Positions 45,388-54,625 of a stretch of DNA of 64,000 nucleotides are shown piece after piece. A model generated the notes under the pieces. The model was not told where the DNA came from. It was given only the letters and a program-made list of their open reading frames with translations, and searched no databases. This DNA comes from Caldilineaceae bacterium. GTDB lineage: Bacteria; Chloroflexota; Anaerolineae; Caldilineales; Caldilineaceae. The stretch is from assembly GCA_022842065.1 (NCBI GenBank), contig JALHQH010000028.1:82566-146565 (forward strand), given 5' to 3'. Numbering within the stretch: position 1 is the first letter of the stretch; every line of letters starts with the position of its first letter. The position numbers were made by a program, and so were the translations under genes.

Positions 45388-47004
45388 TCACGAGGAGTGT
45401 GCTGATGTGCGCAGAATGTTTAAGGCGACTGCCTCTGCCACTTTGAGGCCATCAATGCCCGCCGAGAGAATGCCCCCGGCATAGCCGGCCCCTTCACCGG
45501 CCGGATAAAGACCGTCGGTATTTAGACTCTGATAATCTTCTTTACGCTTGATCCGAATGGGCGACGAGGTGCGGGTTTCCACCCCAGTCAACAGCGCGTC
45601 GGCCATGGCAAAGCCTTTGATCTGTTTGTCAAAGGCCGGCAGGGCTTCACGGATTGCAGCGACGGCATAGTCCGGTAGACAACGGCTTAAATCGCCCAGA
45701 TGGACGCCCGGCGTATAGGAAGGGATGACGGTGCCGAAGGCGGTTGAAGGGCGACCCGCCAGAAAATCACCCACCAACTGCCCCGGTGCTTCATAGTTAC
45801 TACCACCCTCGATAAAGGCTTGTTCCTCCCAGTGGCGCTGCAAATCAATCCCCGCCAAGGGGTGGCCGGGATAATCATCGGGGGTAATGCCCACCACCAA
45901 GGCGCTGTTGGCATTGCGTTCGTTGCGCGAATATTGGCTCATACCGTTGGTAACCACCCGCCCCAGTTCCGAAGCGGCCGCCACCACAGTGCCGCCGGGG
46001 CACATGCAAAAGCTATAGACCGAGCGGCCATTTTGGCAATGATGCACCAATTTATAATCGGCCGCACCCAGCAGCGGGTGACCAGCCTGCGCGCCAAAAC
46101 GGCAGCGATCAATCAGCGATTGCGGATGTTCGACCCGCACACCGATGGAAAAGGGCTTGGCCTCGATGTAAACGCCCCGCTCGAAAAGCATTTGGAAGGT
46201 GTCGCGCGCACTGTGGCCCACCGCCAGCACCACATGTTCACTAGCAATCTCTTCCCCACTGGCCAGTGTGACCCCGCGCACCTGGCCGTTTTTGATCTGA
46301 ATGTCGGTGACGCGACTTTGAAAACGAATTTCGCCCCCCAGTGCTTCAATATTGGCACGCATGGCCTCCACAATTTTGACCAGCCGAAAGGTGCCGATAT
46401 GCGGCTTGTTCACATAAAGAATTTCGGGCGCGGCGCCGGCTTTGACCAACTCGGTGAGTACTTTGCGCCCATGGTGTTGCGGGTCGCGTACTTGGCTATA
46501 AAGCTTGCCGTCGGAAAAAGTGCCGGCACCGCCTTCGCCAAATTGCGCATTCGATTCGGGGTTCAACCCTTTTTTACGCCAGAAGCCAAAGGTATCCACG
46601 GTGCGCTCGCGCACAGCCTTACCCCGTTCGAGGACGATTGGGCGAAAACCCATTTGAGCCAGCAGCAGGGCGGCGAATAAGCCGCACGGCCCCGTGCCAA
46701 TCACAATTGGCCGCACAGTTAGCTGGCTGGGGGCTTGGGCGACCAACTGATAATTCATGTCGGGCGTGGGCAGCACATGGGGGTCTTTTTTCAACCGGCT
46801 GAGCAGTTGGGCCTCCTGGGTGGTCTCTACATCGAGAATATAGACCAGCATAATCTCGCCCCGCTTGCGCGCATCAAAGCTGCGTTTGAAGATGGTATAA
46901 CCCGTCAACTCCGCCGGCGGAATTTGTAGCTTTTTGAGAATGGCTTGCGTAAGTGCTTCTGCGCTATGGTCAAGCGGGAGCTTTATTTCGGTTAATCGCA
47001 ACAT
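45388..47004 (-). CDS. FAD-dependent protein of the COG2509 family
   Basis: 538 aa. An N-terminal domain of about 95 residues (LDHSAEALTQAILKKLQIPP; FKRSFDARKRGEI) precedes an FAD-binding fold with GTGPCGLFAALLLAQMGF and a C-terminal Glu (LERG) of the first strand (about 100-135). GEGGAGTFSDGKLYSQVRDP, VLAVGHSARDTF and the terminal YPAGEGAGYAGGILSAGIDG follow, all typical of the COG2509 uncharacterised dehydrogenases. Ribosome binding site AGGATA. The reaction is not known for the family; a role in redox chemistry is general knowledge. It stands alone on the - strand. Confidence 0.9.
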   Translation of the reverse strand: MLRLTEIKLPLDHSAEALTQAILKKLQIPPAELTGYTIFKRSFDARKRGEIMLVYILDVETTQEAQLLSRLKKDPHVLPTPDMNYQLVAQAPSQLTVRPIVIGTGPCGLFAALLLAQMGFRPIVLERGKAVRERTVDTFGFWRKKGLNPESNAQFGEGGAGTFSDGKLYSQVRDPQHHGRKVLTELVKAGAAPEILYVNKPHIGTFRLVKIVEAMRANIEALGGEIRFQSRVTDIQIKNGQVRGVTLASGEEIASEHVVLAVGHSARDTFQMLFERGVYIEAKPFSIGVRVEHPQSLIDRCRFGAQAGHPLLGAADYKLVHHCQNGRSVYSFCMCPGGTVVAAASELGRVVTNGMSQYSRNERNANSALVVGITPDDYPGHPLAGIDLQRHWEEQAFIEGGSNYEAPGQLVGDFLAGRPSTAFGTVIPSYTPGVHLGDLSRCLPDYAVAAIREALPAFDKQIKGFAMADALLTGVETRTSSPIRIKRKEDYQSLNTDGLYPAGEGAGYAGGILSAGIDGLKVAEAVALNILRTSAHSS

Positions 47005-47280
47005 GCTAAATATCCTGGGTAACCTTAGTGACCAGCGTGGTCAGATAGTAGATAACATATCGTTCGAATGGACCCTTCGCACGATTGAACAAGACGATTG
47101 GTAACTTGCGCATTGCAGTCTACTGAGTATATGCAGGAGATAAGATCAACGCAAACGCTGGGACGCCTGTACCTTGAGCAAACAAAGAATGGTGACAAAC
47201 AACATGCTGAAGATCGAAACCAGCGCCAACGTTTCATACATTGCGCACGACATAGGACAGCGCAAGTGCAAAATGCAGCA

Positions 47281-47343
47281 AATGTCCCCGGCACGGCGCT
47301 AGCTCGGTTGACAAACAGTGGATTGTGCGGTGCCGGGGACATT
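47281..47343. repeat. Inverted repeat past the hydrolase gene
   Basis: aatgtccccggcac (47281-47294) and its complement (47330-47343), 35-base loop, 53 bases after the stop of the - strand hydrolase. It could be a terminator. The rest of 47005-47396 has no convincing gene. Confidence 0.55.
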
Positions 47344-47396
47344 TTTTACGTTTTTTGTTCGTCAGTTAAACGATTACAGACCAATCTGGGTGACGG

Positions 47397-48260
47397 CTAA
47401 CGCATTTTCCCTACGATCTGCTGAATCATCGCCACCACCAATGCTGGTTGCGCCCAATGAATGTGATGACTGCTTTCCACCAGATGGAGTTCGCTGTGGG
47501 TAGAAAGGGTGGCTTGCTGCCTTTGTTCTGCCACCCACAAGTGACGGAAGTGATCGGAATAACCTTCGCCCGGAATCGCCGCTAACACGATCAAGGGCAA
47601 ATTGCCCAAAGTGGTGACCGCTTGCACCTGGGTTCGGCTCTCCGCTTCGGCCAACCATTCGGCCAACAACGTTTCCCAGTAAGTTGGCTGCACCGTGAGC
47701 TGGAAAAAGGTTTCACGTTGCTCGTCGGTCAGGAAAGGCGGCACGCCAAAGGGTTCGACATCCGCAGCGCGCAGTTGACCAGCCCTGGCCCGTTGCGCCA
47801 TCGTCTGATGTTCCTGTAGAGCGGCTGCCGCGCCTTGCGTGAAACCAGAATCCACCTGTCCTAAGCGGGGATGAAAGTCCGGCGGCGTGGCGTCGATCAA
47901 CACTAGTCCGGCAACCAGTTGGCGCTGCTGCTGGGCAAAGAGTCGCAAATGCCAGCCGGCCAGCGAATGCCCCACCAGTAGATAGGGTGCCGGTAGCGCG
48001 GCAGCGCGGGCGAGGGCGTACAATTCATCGGCCAGTTGTTGACTGGTGCGCGGGAAGGGGCCAGGTTCGCTCCACCCATAGCCAGCGCGATCATAAATCA
48101 CGGCGTGGGTAAAGGCGGCCACCCGTTGCTGCAAGTCGAACAACGAGAGCGACCAATCCCCCAGCCCCGCGTCAAGGATCACGGTGGGCTGGCCCTGCCC
48201 ACAGCCCGAAAGGTGAAGCTGGTGGTTGCCGATCTGGATCAACTGGCCGAGTGGTCTCAT
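47397..48260 (-). CDS. Alpha/beta hydrolase
   Basis: 287 aa. Alpha/beta hydrolase fold: oxyanion strand VILDAGLGDWSLSL (about 30), YDRAGYGWSEPGPFPRT (about 60), nucleophile elbow VGHSLAGWHLRLFA with Ser near 98, LVLIDATPPDFHP, and a C-terminal His in SSHHIHWAQP. Members include esterases, epoxide hydrolases and haloperoxidase-like enzymes; the substrate cannot be assigned. No good ribosome binding site is visible before ATG 48260. Confidence 0.87.
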   Translation of the reverse strand: MRPLGQLIQIGNHQLHLSGCGQGQPTVILDAGLGDWSLSLFDLQQRVAAFTHAVIYDRAGYGWSEPGPFPRTSQQLADELYALARAAALPAPYLLVGHSLAGWHLRLFAQQQRQLVAGLVLIDATPPDFHPRLGQVDSGFTQGAAAALQEHQTMAQRARAGQLRAADVEPFGVPPFLTDEQRETFFQLTVQPTYWETLLAEWLAEAESRTQVQAVTTLGNLPLIVLAAIPGEGYSDHFRHLWVAEQRQQATLSTHSELHLVESSHHIHWAQPALVVAMIQQIVGKMR

Positions 48261-48291
48261 AAGGTATTGATCGCTGGTTAACCATATCTGT

Positions 48292-48432
48292 AGCTAGTTT
48301 TTGTTGCGAAAGCGCTTGATCACCGCCAAGAGCGCGAAGGCCGCAAAGGTTCGCAAAGGGTTTTCACTGGCGTTTCTTCGCGCGCTTGGCGGCCGTCGCG
48401 GTAGAAATTGTGTTCCGCAACAAGAACTAGCT
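48292..48432. repeat. Folded repeat element, copy D type
   Basis: About 141 bp with terminal arms agctagtttttgttgcg / cgcaacaagaactagct and inner arms ccgccaagagcgcgaag / cttcgcgcgcttggcgg (one mismatch). It lies between divergent promoters of the hydrolase (-) and the padR-type gene (+). Confidence 0.65.
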
Positions 48433-48473
48433 AGAATTGTATATTGTAAATTGCGGTCTGTACAATTTCATAC

Positions 48474-48506
48474 TTGACAGGTCCCATATGTTACTAGTAA
48501 CATATG
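48474..48506 (+). promoter_or_regulatory. Promoter and palindromic operator of the PadR gene
   Basis: -35 TTGACA (48474-48479), 18-bp spacer, -10 TAACAT (48498-48503). A perfect 22-bp palindrome, catatgttactagtaacatatg (48485-48506), covers the spacer and the -10. It contains ATGT-N8-ACAT, the form reported for PadR-family operators, so autorepression is likely. Confidence 0.7.
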
Positions 48507-48532
48507 TTAAAATGATATTAAGAGGGAAACGT

Positions 48533-49117
48533 ATGACAATTCAACAGATTATCCTGGGGTTTCTACACGCGGGTGCCAAGAGCGGTTACATCTTAAAAAA
48601 GGAGATCGTTGCTGTCCCCTTTTTTCATTCATCCGCGAATAATAATCAGATCTATAAGGCCCTCCTAAACCTCCATCGCGCTGGGTTGGTGGAGGTTGCG
48701 TTGCACCAGAAAGAACGGGGGGCGGCCAGCAAGGTCTATTCGATCACGGCCGCAGGTGAACAGGCGCTAAAGTCCTGGGCGGCTACGCCACCGGAAGGGG
48801 CCGAATATTACAGCCACTTTCATCAACAACTCGCCTTTGCCCACACGCTCGATCAAGCGGCGTTGGCAGGTTTATTTAACGCCTATGAAGCTAAAACCCG
48901 GTCAATGTTGGCCATCGCTCAGGAACTGCGCGTCCGTTTTGGTCGATCACAGCCAACAACTACCGCTGAGCCGGCCACCACAACACGGAAGCTGTTGTGG
49001 GCAGCGATCTATGACCATCGGGTCAAGGTCTACGAATTGGAACTGGCCTGGCTACAGCAGACGCAGGATCAACTATTCCTAACCAACAGCACCAAGGAGG
49101 GGGCAACTGCAATATGA
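48533..49117 (+). CDS. PadR-family transcriptional regulator
   Basis: 194 aa from ATG 48533, preceded by AGAGGGAAAC; the upstream part of the frame crosses the promoter and operator. The N-terminus is a PadR winged helix (about 1-90: IILGFLHAGAKSGYILKKEI; NNQIYKALLNLHRAGLVEV; SKVYSITAAGEQALKSW), and the C-terminus a helical dimerisation part (about 100-190). Its start region carries the palindromic operator. The next gene overlaps its stop by four bases, so the regulator and hydrolase form one operon that the protein probably represses. Confidence 0.9.
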   Translation: MTIQQIILGFLHAGAKSGYILKKEIVAVPFFHSSANNNQIYKALLNLHRAGLVEVALHQKERGAASKVYSITAAGEQALKSWAATPPEGAEYYSHFHQQLAFAHTLDQAALAGLFNAYEAKTRSMLAIAQELRVRFGRSQPTTTAEPATTTRKLLWAAIYDHRVKVYELELAWLQQTQDQLFLTNSTKEGATAI

Positions 49118-49959
49118 ACTCGATCTATAAAAGCGTCACGGCAAAGGCCGCTGTGCACACCGCCTATGACAACCTCTTGAATCAACTGCCGGCAACGATT
49201 GAGCAGCACTATGTGACGACAACGCAAGGGCCAACCTTTGTACTCGCCGCCGGCAAGCCGGAGGCACCGCCGGTTGTCTTTTTTCATGGCTCACTTTCCA
49301 ATGCGATCACGTGGGCAGGGGACCTAATCCGCCTGTCGGAAAAATATCGGCTCTATGCCGTCGACATGATTGGTGAAGCCGGCAAGAGCGCCGAGGCGCG
49401 CCCCAAGTTGCAAAGCGACGCCTACGGCCAGTGGTTGCAAGAACTGTTTCAACAGTTGGGCGTGGCACAGCCAATCTTGGTTGGGCTATCGTTAGGGGGC
49501 TGGCTGGCGCTCGATTACGTCACCCGTTTTCCCACACAGGTCAAAGGTTTGATTCTGATTAGCCCCGGTGGGGTGGGTTGGAATCGCAACATTCTGCGAT
49601 GGGCATTGCCTTATCTGCTGCTCGGGCCATGGGGGACCAAGCGGTTCTATCGCAAAGTGCTTGGTCCCTTAGGCGACGAGCTTGAAGGGACAGAATTGAG
49701 CGAATTTTTACAGCTGATTGCCCGCCATGTGAAGCCACGGACAGAGCCGCTACCGATCGTTAGCGATCAACAACTGGCGCTGATCGCGTGCCCGGTCCTG
49801 CTCCTGATCGGTGGACAGGATGTCATGCTCTACCCAGAGGAAATTCGCCAGCGACTCAGGCAGAATCTGCGCAATTACGAAGAAGTTTACCTGGCGAATG
49901 CGGGTCACTTCCTTGGCAATCAGTCAGTTGCGATTGATCGCTTTTTGGCGAGATTATGA
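49114..49959 (+). CDS. Alpha/beta hydrolase coupled to PadR
   Basis: 281 aa. Start ATGA overlaps the padR-type stop; AAGGAGG lies in the end of that gene. Fold motifs: VVFFHGSLSNAITWAGDL (oxyanion), LYAVDMIGEAGKSAEARP, nucleophile VGLSLGGWLALDY (Ser near 130), acid LLIGGQDVMLYPEE and His in NAGHFLGNQ. Resembles carboxylesterase/MhpC-type hydrolases. Induction by a ligand of the PadR protein is inferred from the operon. Confidence 0.88.
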   Translation: MNSIYKSVTAKAAVHTAYDNLLNQLPATIEQHYVTTTQGPTFVLAAGKPEAPPVVFFHGSLSNAITWAGDLIRLSEKYRLYAVDMIGEAGKSAEARPKLQSDAYGQWLQELFQQLGVAQPILVGLSLGGWLALDYVTRFPTQVKGLILISPGGVGWNRNILRWALPYLLLGPWGTKRFYRKVLGPLGDELEGTELSEFLQLIARHVKPRTEPLPIVSDQQLALIACPVLLLIGGQDVMLYPEEIRQRLRQNLRNYEEVYLANAGHFLGNQSVAIDRFLARL

Positions 49960-50085
49960 CCTTCTTTTCATTCCGTAGTACATAAGCCAGCCACAGCGAC
50001 CAGCCGCTGGTGGCAAGCGGGGCGATTAGCGCAACTTCATCGCTGAGGGGCAGCGCGCCGTAAACGCCCAGTTGGTTTGCGTGTT

Positions 50086-50493
50086 TCATTGGGCTGCGGC
50101 AATATGTTTGGCCGTGTCAGCATAATGGCGCAGGCGGATCACCTGGCCGGCGTCGTTAAAGGTCCACAGGTGGATCTCTTCATCGCGGTAATGGCCGCCG
50201 GTGCTGGGGACATCGACCTCAATCACAAATTCGACGGCGACCTGGTTGCCACCGGCCATCATTGACAGCACTTGAAAGTCCTTGATCGCCATGCCGCCCA
50301 ACACCTGGAAAAATTCGAGGACACCGGCTTTGCCCTGGCGCCCGACCAACCAGGGGACACCGGCGCGTTGCGCAGAATTGTCCGCCCACTGCTCCCACTG
50401 CACATCATCGGCCATGTGGCTGAGGATGGTGGGAATGTCGCCTTTGCCAAAGGCTTCGTAGATGGCGGTGGCAGTGGCTAGATGGTTGCTCAT
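50086..50493 (-). CDS. SnoaL/NTF2-like small protein
   Basis: 135 aa. A SnoaL-like cone fold is suggested by TATAIYEAFGKGDIPTILSHMADDVQWEQW at the N-terminus and by VIEVDVPSTGGHYRDEEIHLWTFNDAGQVIRLRHYADT near the end. Good AGGAG ribosome binding site. Such proteins are ketosteroid-isomerase-like enzymes or ligand carriers; the role here is unknown. A 77-codon frame starts over its stop (ATGA, 50089) but runs into the convergent hydrolase and is probably a remnant. Confidence 0.82.
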   Translation of the reverse strand: MSNHLATATAIYEAFGKGDIPTILSHMADDVQWEQWADNSAQRAGVPWLVGRQGKAGVLEFFQVLGGMAIKDFQVLSMMAGGNQVAVEFVIEVDVPSTGGHYRDEEIHLWTFNDAGQVIRLRHYADTAKHIAAAQ

Positions 50494-50621
50494 GTGAATG
50501 CTCCTGTCGTGATTGGAAAATGATTAATGTCAGCACTGACATTTTATCCAAACACAGGGCGCACATACCAGACCAAAAAGTGCTCACTTTTTGCTCATTA
50601 TTTGTCGCTAACAAGCCGCAT

Positions 50622-50697
50622 AAACACAGAAAGAAGGAACACGAAAGCGGTTCTGCCTGCGCTTCCGTGTTCCTTCTTTCTGTGTTTAGTCTTTTGT
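50622..50697. repeat. Long inverted repeat, probable terminator
   Basis: aaacacagaaagaaggaacac and gtgttccttctttctgtgttt with a further partly paired inner part. It lies in the 277-bp gap between the SnoaL-like gene and the stop of the AtzE-like amidase (- strand). Confidence 0.6.
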
Positions 50698-50713
50698 TTT
50701 GCGCCCCCTGAGC

Positions 50714-50753
50714 ACCAGAACCGCAGTCGCTGTCCAGACGCGAACGGTTCTGG
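50714..50753. terminator. Hairpin past the AtzE-like amidase
   Basis: ccagaaccg (50714-50722) and cggttctgg (50745-50753) with a 22-base loop, 18 bases after the amidase stop on the - strand. Confidence 0.45.
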
Positions 50754-50770
50754 CTGATCCAGGTTAGCCA

Positions 50771-52120
50771 TCAACTATGTGTGGCGGCAAGGTCTGGTTG
50801 CAATTGTTCGATGGCGGCCCCAATCGCTAGCAACTGTTCATCGGCGTAGGGGCGACCGGCCAGTTGCAGACCAATCGGCAGACCAGCGGCATCGAAGCCA
50901 CAGTTCAGGCTTAAGGCGGGCAGACCGGTGAGGTTATAAGGGCCGGTACGCCGCGCTTCGGCGGCCCCTTCGTCGCCGACGACGGCGGGGTCTTCATGCG
51001 GTGCCACCCAGGGTGCGGTCGGGGAGAGGATTACGTCAACTTTGTCGAGCGCCTGGAGAAATTGCCCTGTGAGATAACGGCGATATTGTTGGGCGCGCAC
51101 ATGCACCACCGCCGGCAAGGCAAAACCCAGTTCAATCTGTTGACGGGTCAGCGGGGCGTAGTCATCAGGCCGTTCGTTGAGCCACCGGGCATGGATGGCA
51201 CTGGCCTCTGGGGCAATCACACTGAGCAACACGCCATCGGCCAGCGCCAGATTGGGGATGGACACTACGCTAAAACTGGCTCCAGCGGCCCGCAGTTGGA
51301 CGCAAGTCTCGACAAAGGCCGCGCTCACCGCCGGTTGCATCTCCGCCCCTTCAAAATGCTCAGCCAAGATGCCAAAGCGCACCCCGGCCAGGTCAACGGC
51401 GGCCAAGGGCGACAGCGGGCGCATGCGCATGGCGCTCAGCAGATAGGCCGCATCCTGACAATTGCGCGCCAGGGGGCCGGCATGATCAAGCGACCAGGAA
51501 AGCGGGAAGACCCCATCCAGGCTCACCAGCCCATAGGTCGGCTTGAGGCCGACCACGCCGCAGTAGGCCGCGGGAATGCGGATTGAGCCACCAGTGTCCG
51601 TGCCCACCGCCGCGTAACAAAGCCCCGCTGCCACCGCCGCGGCCGAGCCACCGCTAGAGCCACCAGCCGTGCGTGTATGATCCCACGGATTCCAGGTGGC
51701 ACCATAATCGGGGTGGACAATACCATAGGCAAATTCGAGTAGGTTCGTCTTGCCTACCACGACTGCGCCTTCCAGCTTGAGATAGCGGGTGATATCAGCA
51801 TCGGTCGTCGGGATATGATCGGCAAGAATGCGCGACCCTGCTGTGGTGCGAATCCCGGCGGTATCGACTAAATCCTTGAGCGCCACCGGAATCCCGTGCA
51901 GCCGCCCACGTATGTGGCCCGCCCGAAAATCTTGTTCAGCCGCACGGGCACTGGCCATTGCCGATTCAGCGGTGACGGTGATAAAGGCATTCAGCGTCGG
52001 GTTGAGCGCGGCAATGCGCGCCAAGGTCCATTCGGTCACGGCAACCGGCGAGAGCGTCCCGGCGCGATAGTGGGCAGCAATTTGATCAATCGAGGCAAAG
52101 AGCAGTTCGGTCTCATTCAT
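50771..52120 (-). CDS. AtzE/GatA-like amidase
   Basis: 449 aa from ATG 52120, which has CAGGAGTG upstream and overlaps the small upstream gene by eight bases. It has the complete amidase triad: Lys in IPVALKDLVDTAGI (about 78), TAGGSSGGSAAAVAAG (cis-Ser, about 150) and nucleophile in VGTDTGGSIRIPAAYCG (about 175), then VVGLKPTYG. An amidase of this kind coupled to a small GatC/AtzG-like gene matches the AtzG-AtzE carboxybiuret hydrolase arrangement. Without Gat B or tRNA context it is not a GatCAB subunit. The substrate is uncertain; neighbours suggest a small cyclic or linear amide. Confidence 0.9.
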   Translation of the reverse strand: MNETELLFASIDQIAAHYRAGTLSPVAVTEWTLARIAALNPTLNAFITVTAESAMASARAAEQDFRAGHIRGRLHGIPVALKDLVDTAGIRTTAGSRILADHIPTTDADITRYLKLEGAVVVGKTNLLEFAYGIVHPDYGATWNPWDHTRTAGGSSGGSAAAVAAGLCYAAVGTDTGGSIRIPAAYCGVVGLKPTYGLVSLDGVFPLSWSLDHAGPLARNCQDAAYLLSAMRMRPLSPLAAVDLAGVRFGILAEHFEGAEMQPAVSAAFVETCVQLRAAGASFSVVSIPNLALADGVLLSVIAPEASAIHARWLNERPDDYAPLTRQQIELGFALPAVVHVRAQQYRRYLTGQFLQALDKVDVILSPTAPWVAPHEDPAVVGDEGAAEARRTGPYNLTGLPALSLNCGFDAAGLPIGLQLAGRPYADEQLLAIGAAIEQLQPDLAATHS

Positions 52121-52319
52121 TGCTTGCCACTCCTGATTCCCACGGCAAGCCAACGGCGGGCAGCCGATCCAGTTGCAGCGCGGCCATTTTGGCATCTACG
52201 GCCAGCAGTTCGCGCAGGGCGGGCAACAAGTTTTCAGCCCGTTCTCGCGAGAGATCGAGGCCGTTGGTTTGGGCGATTTGGCGGATAAAGTCAACGTCAA
52301 GGTCAACCGCTGCAAGCAT
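52113..52319 (-). CDS. Small AtzG/GatC-like amidase partner
   Basis: 68 aa. Two amphipathic helices with the pattern VDFIRQIAQTNGLDLSRERA...LPALRELLAVDAKMAAL, then LDRLPAVGLPWES, which would run along the amidase as GatC or AtzG (DUF4089-like) does. ATG 52319 (AGGAAGG eleven bases up) is preferred over the GTG four codons upstream. The stop overlaps the amidase start by eight bases, so translation is coupled. Assignment is by size, pattern and context; identity to AtzG proper is not shown. Confidence 0.75.
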   Translation of the reverse strand: MLAAVDLDVDFIRQIAQTNGLDLSRERAENLLPALRELLAVDAKMAALQLDRLPAVGLPWESGVASNE

Positions 52320-52380
52320 GGTTAGTTTCACCTTCCTGGTTTGTTATTCGACAGCACAAATGGGCGTAATTGATAGTCTC

Positions 52381-52566
52381 GGTGCTGGTTGAAACCAGCA
52401 CCTGCTAAGCAAAGCTGCGCTGAAGCGCACTGCGCGCCTACCGGCTGATTGATGGAGAGACACTTAGATCTGGGCCGCTTGTCACGCCGGCGGCGCTGAC
52501 CTACGACTGCCCATCCAACCCGCTGAAGCGGGTTTTGCCGATCAGGCAGGGATTTCAATCCCTGCC
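52381..52566. repeat. Array of four hairpins with TGAA loops
   Basis: Hairpins at 52381-52402 (ggtgctggt-tgaa-accagcacc), 52417-52428, 52518-52533 (acccgc-tgaa-gcgggt) and 52545-52566 (loop ttca, so tgaa on the other strand). All have four-base loops of the same sequence. The array separates the reductase-like gene from the AtzG-like gene within a co-directional unit. Confidence 0.75.
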
Positions 52567-52583
52567 GCGGCCCCACGACAAGC

Positions 52584-53597
52584 TCAGGGGACAACCGCTT
52601 GCAGCGCGTCCAATGTCGCCAAACTTTGGGGCCGCCGCCCCGCTTCCACATCGTGAATCAATTCAATCAGTCGCGCAGTGATCGGGGTGGGGACCCCATA
52701 TTGTTGACCAAAGGTGACAATCGGCCCCAATTGCGGGTCGACTTCGGTGCGCCGTTTGCGCACGGCCAGGTCGCGCCAGATGCCGCTGTGCGTCTTGGCC
52801 GATTTGCGGTTGAAGGCCACCATCTCCTCTAGCGAGCGCAGCGCCACTTCGTAGGCAGCAGCTGGCGTGAAGGCATGGGGGTTAAAGCCGTTAAAGGCTT
52901 CGGGTTGAATACCAACGGCCCCGGCTACGCGCATTACTTCTTGGGCCAGGGCAATATAGAGATCACGGTAGCGAGGATCGGCCAGACAATCGGCAATCGA
53001 GTCGTCGGTGAGGGCGGTGGCAAAGAGTTGCGCGCCATAGGCCAACTTGCCCCACAGGTAGCCAAAAATATTAGCGGTGATGATCGCATTCGGCTCAAAG
53101 GCCAGCAGTGCCCCATGTAACGCTTGCAACCGAGGCGTCGTTGCGCCATCCAACTCGCCGACGACCACGGCACCGCGCCCCCCAAACAGCACCACGCCCG
53201 GCTCGATATAATCCGCGCCAAAGTTGACAAAACAACCCATGGTCCGGGCGCGGCCAACCACATCGGCAATCACCAGTTCGTTCAAGCCATTCTGAGCGGA
53301 GACGACATAACCATTGGCCGCCAGGTGCGGCTGCAACGCCTGGGCCGCGCCCTCCGTATCTTGCGCTTTGACACAAAGCAGGATTAGTTCATATTCACCC
53401 ACGAGCTGTTCGGGGGTAAAGGCCGGGGCGTGGACCGTAAATTGGTTGATCGGGCCGGTGATCGTCAGCCCATTGGTGTTGATCGCGGCGACATGGTCAG
53501 CCGCCCGATCAACAAAGGTAACCGTATAGCCGGCACGCAGCAGATGGGCACCGATAGTGCCACCAATTGCGCCCGCGCCCCAAATCAGAAAATTCAT
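52584..53597 (-). CDS. Ketopantoate reductase-like (PanE/ApbA) oxidoreductase
   Basis: 337 aa. Rossmann N-terminus WGAGAIGGTIGAHLLRAGY (residues 6-24), then LILLCVKAQDT and SAQNGLNEL, and a C-terminal helical domain with GYLWGKLAYGAQL (the Lys/Asn region of the active site) and SAKTHSGIWRDLAVRKRRTE. The PanE family reduces 2-dehydropantoate with NADPH, but many paralogues act on other 2-oxo acids. It starts one base after the stop of the creatininase-like gene, so it is in its operon, which points to a catabolic rather than pantothenate role (inference). Confidence 0.88.
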   Translation of the reverse strand: MNFLIWGAGAIGGTIGAHLLRAGYTVTFVDRAADHVAAINTNGLTITGPINQFTVHAPAFTPEQLVGEYELILLCVKAQDTEGAAQALQPHLAANGYVVSAQNGLNELVIADVVGRARTMGCFVNFGADYIEPGVVLFGGRGAVVVGELDGATTPRLQALHGALLAFEPNAIITANIFGYLWGKLAYGAQLFATALTDDSIADCLADPRYRDLYIALAQEVMRVAGAVGIQPEAFNGFNPHAFTPAAAYEVALRSLEEMVAFNRKSAKTHSGIWRDLAVRKRRTEVDPQLGPIVTFGQQYGVPTPITARLIELIHDVEAGRRPQSLATLDALQAVVP

Positions 53598-53598
53598 C

Positions 53599-54300
<702 letters not shown>

Positions 54301-54589
54301 TACGATCTTTCCAGGCATAAATGGCAACAAATTAGGCTATTGCAAAATTTAACGATCACGTAGTGGGCTTTGAGCCATCCACTAAGGCACACGAAGAAAA
54401 GGCTACTGGCTGCCAGTCCATCGCTATCTGGCGAAAGGGAAAGATTTCAAGGGGAGAAGATGGAAAATAACCGGCGTGTGTACAGAGAAGGATCCGGTAA
54501 AAGGCTTGGGGGAAGAAGAATGAAAAGGATTATAGCACAGGCGAGCGTGGCGGCAAAGTCGCCACGGTTATAGCAAATAACGAGGTAAC

Positions 54590-54619
54590 TTGGGCGACAA
54601 TCTGCGCTTGTGTTAAAAT
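54590..54619 (+). promoter_or_regulatory. Promoter of the AAA ATPase gene
   Basis: -35 TTGGGC (54590-54595), 18-bp spacer, -10 TAAAAT (54614-54619); the ATG is six bases further on, so the mRNA should be leaderless. A small hairpin (cgtggcg-gcaaagt-cgccacg, 54546-54566) lies just upstream. Nothing else was seen in 54301-54625. Confidence 0.5.
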
Positions 54620-54625
54620 GGAGCC

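Noticed and set aside
47025..47342. 105-codon - strand frame between the FAD gene and the hydrolase
   Set aside because: Cys/Arg-rich translation without start signal; overlaps the 47281-47343 inverted repeat.
49856..50089. 77-codon - strand frame starting over the SnoaL-like stop (MKHANQLGVYGALPLSDEV)
   Set aside because: The first 40 codons look faintly protein-like, but it runs antisense into the end of the hydrolase and has no recognisable family; at most a remnant.
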